From Archivesica marissinica (Eukaryota; Mollusca; Bivalvia; Venerida; Vesicomyidae): a stretch of DNA of 64,000 nt. This document shows, piece after piece, positions 46,497 to 57,800 of the stretch. The stretch covers positions 47,120,891-47,184,890 of the forward strand of contig CM026397.1 of assembly GCA_014843695.1 (NCBI GenBank), written 5' to 3'. Numbering within the stretch: the first letter of the stretch is position 1; every line of letters begins with the position of its first letter. The notes below the pieces were generated by a model. It worked only from the letters and a program-made list of their open reading frames with translations, was not told where the DNA came from and did not search any database. The translations under genes and the position numbers were made by a program.

Positions 46497-46585
46497 CTAC
46501 ACCTTATATTAATCACTCTCGATACCTCATTCCTGATGGAATCCATCGCCAGGAAGGAGAGAGACAATGCGGAACTGCGCTATCA
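46497..46585 (-). mobile_element. SINE-B, internally deleted
   Basis: Minus-strand copy in which tail and centre (AATCACTCTCGATACCTCAT, CTGATGGAATCCATCGCC) are joined to the outermost head (GCGCTATCACGGCTTCC), with the B-box part missing. Confidence 0.55.
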
Positions 46586-46670
46586 CGGCTTCCGCTGAGA
46601 GTGCTTGGCTGAGAAATTGAGAGAGCCACAGTATATGAGAGCTAACATTATTTATTTTATATCAATTTCG

Positions 46671-46886
46671 CTTGCTTCTCACCAATGCAACCCGGGTTCG
46701 ATCCTCGGACCGGTAAGTATGTCACATGGTATGGTGCTCGCCAGATCGGACAGGTGGGTTTTCGCCGGGTACTCCAGTTTCCTCCCACATGAATGACAAC
46801 ATATACGCTTTCATATACGCTTTCATATACGCTTAAGTTGTTAAAACTTGCTTCGCAATCGTTTAAAATAAATAAAGTTTAAGCTT
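46671..46886 (+). mobile_element. SINE-A, 5'-truncated
   Basis: It starts just upstream of the B box (GGGTTCGATCC) and keeps the core (CCGGGTACTCCAG, TTTCCTCCCAC) and tail. It contains a local triplication of ATACGCTTTCAT (about 46802-46837) not seen in the other copies. Confidence 0.8.
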
Positions 46887-47041
46887 ATATCTATTTCTTA
46901 TTAAAATTTAAATATTTAGATTATGTACATGTAAATGCACATATAATGTGAATACATTTAAATAATAACAAATTGTGACAGTGATTTGGAGCAGGAATAT
47001 GACTTCGGAAATAATATTTGTCTTGCCGTTGTTTACCGGCG

Positions 47042-47107
47042 AATAAACCACGGTTTGGAGTTCTGGTGTGTAGGAATAAACCACGGTTTGGAGTTCTGGT
47101 GTGTAGG
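47042..47107 (+). repeat. 33-bp direct duplication
   Basis: Two adjacent identical copies of AATAAACCACGGTTTGGAGT plus TCTGGTGTGTAGG. Confidence 0.95.
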
Positions 47108-47670
47108 AATTAGCCACACATGCCGTATTATTTTTATTCGAGCATGACCCAATATAATGAATGTGTGTGTTATTGTGTCTCATTTGTCTGTTATTTGGCT
47201 GATGGCTTTACACCTCCTTGTAAAATACCTTCTGTAATCCAGTGGCACTGAAAATCATTATCCAGCTATCAACACTGTATGACTAGTTATTAACACTAGA
47301 AATCCTGTCCAATCACTGCATTCAATTTCGATGTAAAATTGTTAAAATGTGTTCATATTTACGTCCATAAATAATTGTCTAAAATTCAACAGCCGTAGCC
47401 GTGGTTTATTACAGATTTAACAATGGTGGATTTGTTCTTTGTTTATAGAAACAAACATAATTTACGCAGAAAGAGTCTAATATTGGTACAGAGAAATGTT
47501 GATAGCAAATATAGACAAAACATAATAATAGGAAAGGGATTCATACGGATTGGGATTCACATAATTAGATAAATATAAATAGAATTACTATGTAACTTAT
47601 TTCCCCAATCACAACAATTTTGTTACAACTATTCCTGTGCTATGTGGTATTCTTGAATAAAATATTGTTC
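47108..47670. other. Unique intergenic DNA
   Basis: AT-rich, with no feature recognised on either strand. Confidence 0.5.
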
Positions 47671-47680
47671 TATCTAAGCT

Positions 47681-47926
47681 CAGTTTAAACTTTATTTATT
47701 TTACGATTGCGAAGCAAGTTCTAACAACTAATATTAATCACTCTCGTTGGCGCGGATGAAAGTGTAAATGTGGTTATTCGTGTGGGAGGAAATCAGAGTG
47801 GAAGAAAAGCCACTTGTCCGATCTTGCGACCACCGTACCATCTCACATACTTCCTGGCCAGAGGATCAAACCCGGGTTGCATTGGTGAGAAGCTAGCGCG
47901 CTAACCACTGCGCTAATTGAACAGCC
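47681..47926 (-). mobile_element. SINE-A downstream of the minus-strand gene
   Basis: Full-length minus-strand copy with A box TTAGCGCAGTGGTTAGCGC and B-box-like GGTTTGATCC. Flanking TATCTAAGCT occurs at 47671-47680 and 47937-47946, a likely target duplication. Its tail reads AAATAAATAAAG on the minus strand. This is the first AATAAA after the minus-strand stop codon, about 310 bp away. Confidence 0.85.
47689..47700 (-). promoter_or_regulatory. Candidate poly(A) signal within SINE-A
   Basis: The minus strand reads AATAAATAAAG. No AATAAA occurs between the minus-strand stop at 48008 and this point, so the SINE tail may supply the gene's cleavage signal. This is position-based inference only. 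Confidence 0.35.
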
Positions 47927-48007
47927 ACAGCTTAGATATCTAAGCTTAATAGGCAGACATGCACATTATAAATGTGATTAAAAACAGTACAAAGGAATGG
48001 ATGTTTG

Positions 48008-48734
48008 TTACAGCTGTGTGTACAGATGCGTCTGGTAGAGTTCCGAATATAAATCTGGCAGCATATTTGTAGCAGGCGACGGGTTCAACATCTCGGTAGT
48101 GACATCTCTAGCCTTGTCTCGAAGTTCTGACTTCAGACTCGTTATAATTTCGAGTTTGATTAACTCTAGATCGTCCTGGGATATAATTTTGTTTCTTGAT
48201 TGGTTGAAGCTGGTTTCCATTTGAATGGTAGGTTCCTCTGTCTCCGTTGAAAGCCGGTACCCATACGATGTAGCCTTTGGTACGTAAACTTCCCCAGCGT
48301 GTGACTGGTATGGGTCGGATGTCAGATTAGGTAAGGGACAGGTTTCCGTTGATTGTGAGGTCACGCTGTCACCAAGATGGGACAGGTAGCTTTCCACCTT
48401 AGCAGAAGTGAAATTGCCTGGTCTGTGGCCATGTGAGATGTTTTCAAGATTACGTAACAACGTCTCTTTGAACCTTCTCTGTGTGCTGTGGTGGTCCTCG
48501 ACAGGATTTGGTTGCGCGATATCTTCTGATTGGAGGTTGAGATTATTTGTCATTGGACCTGGTTGGCTGAAATCACCGTCCCAAATAACGTGTTGTTTCG
48601 CATAGTTATTGCTGGGTTGCTTTGTGTTACCCACTATACCATTCCTAACAGCAATAATAATGTCATTACGCAGTGTCTCTAGATGAGTTTCTGCTCGAAG
48701 TACCTCTCGTCTGCGATCCTCTCGTATTTCATAT
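48008..48734 (-). CDS. Minus-strand gene, terminal coding exon
   Basis: On the minus strand the exon opens after a strong acceptor (ATTGTGTTCCTTACAG|) at 48735 and runs 242 codons to TAA at 48008. The upstream intron is phase 2. The start is charged and probably a coiled coil (Y-E-I-R-E-D-R-R-R-E-V-L-R, then E-T-H-L-E-T-L-R-N-D-I). The middle is polar and likely disordered. A second amphipathic helix follows near the end (D-D-L-E-L-I-K-L-E-I-I, then L-K-S-E-L-R-D-K-A-R). There is no membrane span, so this may be a cytoplasmic tail or scaffold C-terminus. The short helix recalls oligomerisation helices, but no family is claimed. Upstream exons must lie beyond the 18-bp and 44-bp arrays. Confidence 0.65.
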
Positions 48735-48976
48735 CTGTAAGGAACACAATAACATGAAAACAGCATGGTCAATGTATCATCTCCATATGAACAGAATAAT
48801 ATTCTTTAATTTTAAAATAATTTTCTTTAATTTTGAATGAATGAATGAATCTTTTGGAGTGAGAAAGTTAATAATTTAGCTAGAACTTGTTTCACAATTA
48901 GTTTAATCACTAATGTAAGATCATATATAAAATAGACATATTTTGTCATATTAGTTTACTACATCATATTTAAATA
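48735..48976. other. Intron start of the minus-strand gene
   Basis: AT-rich unique DNA between the terminal exon acceptor and the 18-bp array. It includes a three-copy GAAT run (48838-48849) and a possible SINE tail scar (gaacttgtttcacaatta near 48892-48909). Confidence 0.4.
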
Positions 48977-50845
48977 TTTCTCACCAACCTCTCACTTCTC
49001 ACCAACATCCCACTTCTCACCAACCTCTCACTTCTCACCAACCTCTCACTTCTCACCAATCTCTCACTTCTCACCAACCTCTCACTTCTCACCAATCTCT
49101 CACTTCTCACAAATCTCCCACTTCTCACCAACCTCTCACTTCTCACCAACATCTTACTTCTCACCAATATCTCACTTCTCACCAACCTCTCACTTCTCAC
49201 CAATCTCTCACTTCTCACCAACATCTCACTTCTCACCAATCTCCCACTTCTCACCAACCTCTCACTTCTCACCAACATTTCACTTCTCACCAATCTCTCA
49301 CTTCTCACCAACCTCTCACTTCTCACCAACATCTCACTTCTCACCAATCTCTCACTTCTCACCAATCTCTCACTTCTCACCAACCTCTCACTTCTCACCA
49401 ACCTCTCACTTCTCACCAACCTCTCACTTCTCACCAATCTCTCACTTCTCACAAACCTCTCACTTCTCAACAATCTCTCACTTCTCACCAATCTCTCACT
49501 TCTCACCAACCTCTCACTTCTCACCAACCTCTCACTTCTCACCAACCTCTCACTTCTCACCAATCTCTCACTTCTCACCAACCTCTCACTTCTCACCAAC
49601 TCTCACTTCTCACCAACCTCTCACTTCTCACCAACTCTCACTTCTCACCAACCTCTCACTTCTCACCAATCTCTCACTTCTCACAAACCTCTCACTTCTC
49701 ACCAATCTCTCACTTCTCACCAATCTCCTACTTCTCACCAATCTCCCACTTCTCACCAACCTCTCACTTCTCACCAATCTCTCACTTCTCACCAATCTCT
49801 CACTTCTCACCAACCTCTCACTTCTCACCAACCTCCCACTTCTCACCAATCTCCCACTTCTCACCAACCTCTCACTTCTCACCAACCTCTCACTTCTCAC
49901 CAATCTCTCACTTCTCACCAATCTCTCACTTCTCACCAACCTCTCACTTCTCACCAACCTCCCACTTCTCACCAATCTCCCACTTCTCACCAACCTCTCA
50001 CTTCTCACCAACCTCTCACTTCTCACCAATCTCTCACTTCTCACCAATCTCTCACTTCTCACCAATCTCTCACTTCTCACCAACTCTCACTTCTCACCAA
50101 TCTCCCACTTCTCACCAACCTCTCACTTCTCACCAACCTCTCACTTCTCACCAACCTCTCACTTCTCACCAATCTCTCACTTCTCACCAACCTCTCACTT
50201 CTCACCAATCTCTCACTTCTCACCAACCTCTCACTTCTCACCAATCTCTCACTTCTCACCAATCTCTCACTTCTCACCAATCTCTCACTTCTCACCAACC
50301 TCTCACTTCTCACCAACCTCTCACTTCTCACCAACCTCTCACTTCTCACCAATCTCTCACTTCTCACCAACCTCTCACTTCTCACCAATATCTCACTTCT
50401 CACCAACCTCTCACTTCTCACCAACCTCTCACTTCTCACCAATCTCTTACTTCTCACCAACCTCTCACTTCTCACCAATCTCTCACTTCTCACAAATCTC
50501 CCACTTCTCACCAACCTCTCACTTCTCACCAACCTCTCACTTCTCACCAATCTCTTACTTCTCACCAACCTCTCACTTCTCACCAATCTCTCACTTCTCA
50601 CAAATCTCCCACTTCTCACCAACCTCTCACTTCTCACCAACCTCTCACTTCTCACCAATCTCTCACTTCTCACCAACCTCTCACTTCTCACCAATCTCTC
50701 ACTTCTCACAAATCTCCCACTTCTCACCAACCTCTCACTTCTCACCAACCTCTCACTTCTCACCAATCTCTCACTTCTCACCAACCTCTCACTTCTCACC
50801 AATCTCTCACTTCTCACCAATCTCTCACTTCTCACCAACCTCTCA
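48977..50845 (-). repeat. 18-bp tandem array (right copy, inverted)
   Basis: About 104 units of the 18-bp minisatellite found at 1-1332, here in reverse complement (CTCACCAACCTCTCACTT). The edge with unique DNA at 48977 is sharp. Units at 48977-49700 follow the same variant order as 1-720 in reverse, with a few differences. One-base deletions near 49600, 49634 and 50083 interrupt frames. The right end is an N gap. Confidence 0.97.
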
Positions 50846-51845
50846 NNNNNNNNNNNNNNNNNNNNNNNNNNNNNNNNNNNNNNNNNNNNNNNNNNNNNNN
50901 NNNNNNNNNNNNNNNNNNNNNNNNNNNNNNNNNNNNNNNNNNNNNNNNNNNNNNNNNNNNNNNNNNNNNNNNNNNNNNNNNNNNNNNNNNNNNNNNNNNN
51001 NNNNNNNNNNNNNNNNNNNNNNNNNNNNNNNNNNNNNNNNNNNNNNNNNNNNNNNNNNNNNNNNNNNNNNNNNNNNNNNNNNNNNNNNNNNNNNNNNNNN
51101 NNNNNNNNNNNNNNNNNNNNNNNNNNNNNNNNNNNNNNNNNNNNNNNNNNNNNNNNNNNNNNNNNNNNNNNNNNNNNNNNNNNNNNNNNNNNNNNNNNNN
51201 NNNNNNNNNNNNNNNNNNNNNNNNNNNNNNNNNNNNNNNNNNNNNNNNNNNNNNNNNNNNNNNNNNNNNNNNNNNNNNNNNNNNNNNNNNNNNNNNNNNN
51301 NNNNNNNNNNNNNNNNNNNNNNNNNNNNNNNNNNNNNNNNNNNNNNNNNNNNNNNNNNNNNNNNNNNNNNNNNNNNNNNNNNNNNNNNNNNNNNNNNNNN
51401 NNNNNNNNNNNNNNNNNNNNNNNNNNNNNNNNNNNNNNNNNNNNNNNNNNNNNNNNNNNNNNNNNNNNNNNNNNNNNNNNNNNNNNNNNNNNNNNNNNNN
51501 NNNNNNNNNNNNNNNNNNNNNNNNNNNNNNNNNNNNNNNNNNNNNNNNNNNNNNNNNNNNNNNNNNNNNNNNNNNNNNNNNNNNNNNNNNNNNNNNNNNN
51601 NNNNNNNNNNNNNNNNNNNNNNNNNNNNNNNNNNNNNNNNNNNNNNNNNNNNNNNNNNNNNNNNNNNNNNNNNNNNNNNNNNNNNNNNNNNNNNNNNNNN
51701 NNNNNNNNNNNNNNNNNNNNNNNNNNNNNNNNNNNNNNNNNNNNNNNNNNNNNNNNNNNNNNNNNNNNNNNNNNNNNNNNNNNNNNNNNNNNNNNNNNNN
51801 NNNNNNNNNNNNNNNNNNNNNNNNNNNNNNNNNNNNNNNNNNNNN
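50846..51845. other. Assembly gap, 1000 N
   Basis: Exactly 1000 N between the 18-bp and 44-bp arrays, so adjacency and true distance are unknown. Confidence 0.99.
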
Positions 51846-54800
51846 GTATCGCACATCCAGCAATATCACCCATACATTCACAGAGCCACGTATCGCACAT
51901 CCAGCCATACCACCTATACTTTCACAGAACCACGTATCGCACATACAGCAATATCACCCATACATTCACATAGCCACGTATCGCACATACAGCAATATCA
52001 CCCATACATTCACAGAGCCACGTATCGCACATCAAGCAATACCACCCATACTTTCACAGAGCCACGTATCGCACATCCAGCAATACCACCCATACTTTCA
52101 CAGAGCCACGTATCGCACATCCAGCCATACCACCCATACTTTCAGAGCCACGTATCGCACATCCAGCAATACTACCCATACTTTCACAGACCCACGTATC
52201 GCACATCCAGCAATACCACCCATACTTTCACAGAGCCATGTATCGCACATCCAGCAATACCACCCATACTATCACAGAACCACGTTTCGCACATCCAGAA
52301 GTACCGTCCAGCTGCTCATAGAAGCAAGTATCGCACATCCAGCAGTACCACCCATACTATCACAGAGCCACGTATCGCACATCCAGCAATACCACCCATA
52401 CTATCACAGAACCACGTATCGCACATCCAGCAGTACCACCCATACTTTCATAGACCCACGTATCGCACATCCAGCAATACCACCCATACTTACAGAGCCA
52501 CGTATCGCACATACAGCAATATCACCCATATATTCACAGAGCCACGTACGGCACATCCAGCAATACCACCCATACTTTCACAGAGCCACGTATCGCACAT
52601 ACAGCAATATCACCCATACATTCACAGAGCCACGTATCGCACATCCAGCAATATCACCCATACATTCACAGAGCCATGTATCGCACATCCAGCAATACCA
52701 CCCATACTTTCACAGAGCCACGTATCGCACATCCAGCAATACCACCCATACTTTCAGAGCCACGTATCGCACATCCAGCAATACCACCCATACTTTCACA
52801 GAGCCACGTATCGCACATCCAGCAATACCACCCATCTTTCACAGAGCACGTATCGCACATCCAGCAATACCACCCATACTTTCACAGAGCCACGTATCGC
52901 ACATCCAGCAATACCACCCATACTTTCACAGAGCCACGTATCGCACATCCAGCAATACCACCCATACTTTCAGAGAGCCACGTATCGCACATCCAGCAAT
53001 ACCACCCATACTTTCACAGAGCCACGTATCGCACATCCAGAAATACCGTCCAGCTGCTCACAGAGCACGTATCGCACATCCAGCAATACTACCCATACTT
53101 TCGAGTCACGTATCGCACATCCAGCAATACCACCCATACTTTCACAGAGCCACGTATCGCACATCCAGCCATACCACCCATACTTTCACAGAGCCACGTA
53201 TCGCACATCCAGCAATACCACCCATACATTCACAGAGCCACGTATCGCACATCCAGCCATACCACCCATACTTTCAGAGCCACGTATCGCACATCCAGCA
53301 CTACCACCCATAATTTCACAGACCTACGTATCGCATATCCAGCAATACCACCCATAATTTCACAGAGCCACATATCGCACATCCAGCAATACCACCCATA
53401 CTTTCACAGACCCACATATCGCACATCCAGCAATACCACCCATACTTTCACAGAAGCACGTATCGCACATCCAGCAATACAACCCATACATTCACAGAGC
53501 CACGTATCGCACATCCAGCATTACCGCCCATACCTTCACAGAGCCACGTATGGCACATCCAGCAATACCACCCATACTTTCACAGAGCCACGTACGGCAC
53601 ATCCAGCAATACCACCCATACTTTCACAGAGCCACGTATCGCACATCCAGAATTACAATCCAGATGTTCACAGAGCCACGTATCGCACATCCAGCAATAC
53701 CACCCATACTTTCACAGAGCCACGTATGGCACATCCAGCAATACCACCCATACTTTCACAGAGCCACGTATCGCACATCCAGAAATACAGTCCAGCTGCT
53801 CACAGAAGCACGTATCGCACATCCAGAAATACCGTCCAGCTGCTCACATGAGCACGTATCGCACATCCCGAAATACCGTCCAGCTGCAGATAGAAGCACG
53901 TATCGCACATCCAGAAATACCGTCCAGCTGCTCACAGAAGCACGTTTCGCACATCCAGAAGTACCGTCCAGCTGCTCATAGAAGCAAGTATCGCACATCC
54001 AGCAGTACCACCCATACTATCACAGAGCCACGTATCGCACATCCAGCAATACCACCCATACTATCACAGAGCCACGTATCGCACATCCAGCAATACCACC
54101 CATACTTTCACAGAGCCACGTATCGCACATCCAGCCATACCACCCATACTTTCAGAGCCACGTATCGCACATCCAGCAATACCACCCATACTTTCACAGA
54201 CCCACGTATCGCACATCCAGCCATACCACCCATACTTTCACAGAGCCACGTATCGCACATCCAGCAATACCACCCATACTTTCACAGAGCCACGTATCGC
54301 ACATCCAGCAATACCACCCATACTTTCGAGCCACGTATCGCACATCCAGCAATACCACCCATACTTTCACGAGCCACGTATCGCACATCCAGCAATACCA
54401 CCCATACATTTCACAGAGCCGGTATCGCACATCCAGCCATACTACCCATACTTTCAGAGTCACGTATCGCACATCCAGCAATACCACCCATACTTTCAGA
54501 GCCACGTATCGCACATCCAGCAATACCACCCATACTTTCACAGAGCCAGGTATCGCACATCCAGCCATACTACCCATACTTTCAGAGTCACGTATCGCAC
54601 ATCCAGCAATACCACCCATACTTTCAGAGCCACGTATCGCACATCCAGCAATACCACCCATACTTTCAGAGCCACGTATCGCACATCCAGCAATACCACC
54701 CATACTTTCACAGAGCCAGTATCGCACATCCAGCCATACTACCCATACTTTCAGAGTCCGTATCGCACATCCAGAAATACCACCCATACTTTCAGAGCCA

Positions 54801-57800
54801 CGTATCGCACATCCAGCAATACCACCCATACTTTCACAGAGCCAGGTATCGCACATCCAGCCATACTACCCATACTTTCAGAGTCACGTATCGCACATCC
54901 AGCAATACCACCCATACTTTCACAGACCCATGTATCGCACATCCAGCCATACCACCCATACTTTCACAGAGCCACGTATCGCACATCCAGCAATACCACC
55001 CATACATTCACAGAGCCACGTATCGCACATCCAGCCATACCACCCATACTTTCAGAGCCACCTATCGCACATCCAGCACTACCACCCATAATTTCACAGA
55101 CCTACGTATCGCATATCCAGCAATACCACCCATAATTTCACAGAGCCACATATCGCTCATCCAGCAATACCACCCATACTTTCACAGACCCACATATCGC
55201 ACATCCAGCAATACCACCCATACTTTCACAGAGCCAGGTATCGCACATCCAGCAATACCACCCATACTTTCACAGAGCAACGTATCGCACATCCAGAAAT
55301 ACCGTCCATCTGCTCACAGAAGCACGTATCGCACATCCATAAATACCGTCCAGCTGCTCACAGGAGCATGTATCGCACATCCAGAAATACCGTCCAGCTG
55401 CTCACAGAAGCACGTATCGCACATCCAGAAATACCACCCATACTTTCATAGACCCACGTATCGCACATCCAGCAATACCACCCATACTTACAGAGGCACG
55501 TATCGCACATTCAGCAATACAACCCATACATTCACAGAGCCACGTATCGCACATCCAGCAATACCGCCCATACCTTCACAGAGCCACGTATGGCACATCC
55601 AGCAATACCACCCATACTTTCACAGAGCCACGTACGGCACATCCAGCAATACCACCCATACTTTCACAGAGCCACGTATCGCCCATCCAGAATTACAGTC
55701 CAGATGTTCACAGAGCCACGTATCGCACATCCAGCAATACCACCCATACTTTCACAGAGCCACGTACGGCACATCCAGCAATACCACCCATACTTTCACA
55801 GAGCCACGTATCGCACATCCAGAAATACAGTCCAGCTGCTCACAGAAGCACGTATCGCACATCCAGAAATACCGTCCAGCTGCTCACATGAGCACGTATC
55901 GCACATCCCGAAATACCGTCCAGCTGCAGATAGAAGCACGTATCGCACATCCAGAAATACCGTCCAGCTGCTCACAGAAGCACGTTTCGCACATCCAGAA
56001 GTACCGTCCAGCTGCTCATAGAAGCAAGTATCGCACATTCAGCAGTACCACCCATACTATCACAGAGCCACGTATCGCACATCCAGCAATACCACCCATA
56101 CTATCACAGAACCACGTATCGCACATCCAGCAGTACCACCCATACTTTCATAGACCCACGTATCGCACATCCAGCAATACCACCCATACTTACAGAGCCA
56201 CGTATCGCAAATACAGCAATATCACCCATATATTCACAGAGCCACGTACGGCACATCCAGCAATAACACCCATACTTTCACAGAGCCATGTATCGCACAT
56301 ACAACAATATCACCCATACATTCACTGAGCCACGTATCGCACATACAGCAATATCACCCATACATTCACAGAGCCATGTATCGCACATCCAGCAATACCA
56401 CCCATACATTCACAGAGCCACGTATCTCACATCCAGCCATACCACCCATACTTTCAGAGCCACGTATCGCACATCCAGCAATACCACCCATACTTTCACA
56501 GAGCCACGTATCGCACATTCAGCAATACCACCCATACTTTCACAGAGCCACGAATCGCACATCCAGCCATACCACCCATACTTTCAGAGCCACATATCGC
56601 ACATCCAGCAATACCACCAATACTTTCACAGAGCCACGTATCGCACATCCAGCCATACCACCCATACTTACAGAGCCACGTATCGCACATACAGCAATAT
56701 CACCCATATATTCATAGAGCCACGTACGGCACATCCAGCAATACCACCCATACCTTCACAGAGCCACGTTTCGCACATACAACAATATCACCCATACATT
56801 CACTGAGCCACGTATCGCACATACAGCAATATCACCCATACATTCACAGAGCCATGTATCGCACATCCAGCAATACCACCCATACATTCACAGAGCCACG
56901 TATCCCACATCCAGCCATACCACCCATACTTTCAGAGCCACGTATCGCACATCCAGCAATATCACCCATACTTTCACAGAGCCACGTATCGCACATCCAA
57001 AAATACCGTTCAGCTGCTCACAGAAGCACGTATCGCACATCCAGAAATACCACCCATACTTTCACAGAGCTACGTATCGCACATATGGCAATACCACCCA
57101 TACATTCGCAGAGTTGTACATCCAGCAATAGCACCCATACTTTCACGAAGCCATGTATCGCACATCCAGCAATACCACCCATACTTTCACAGAGCCATGT
57201 ATAGCACATCCAGCAATACCACCCATACTTTCACAGAGCCACGTATCGCACATCCAGCAATACCACCCATACTTTCACAGAGCCATGTATCGCACATCCA
57301 GCAATACCGCCCATACCTTCACAGAGCCACGTATGGCACATCCAGCAATACCGCCCATACCTTCACAGAGCCACGTATGTCACATCCAGCAATACCGCCC
57401 AGATGTTCACAGAGCCATGTATCGCACATCCAGCAATACCACCCATACTTTCACAGAGCCACGTATGGCACATCCAGCAATACCGCCCAGATCTTCACAG
57501 AGCCACGTACGGCACATCCAGCAATACCACCCATACTTTCACAGAGCAACGTATCGCACATCCAGAAATACCGTCCATCTGCTCACAGAAGCACGTATCG
57601 CACATCCATAAATACCGTCCAGCTGCTCACAGGAGCATGTATCGCACATCCAGAAATACCGTCCAGCTGCTCACAGAAGCACGTATCGCACATCCAGAAA
57701 TACCACCCATACTTTCATAGACCCACGTATCGCACATCCAGCAATACCACCCATACTTACAGAGGCACGTATCGCACATTCAGCAATATCTCCCATACTC

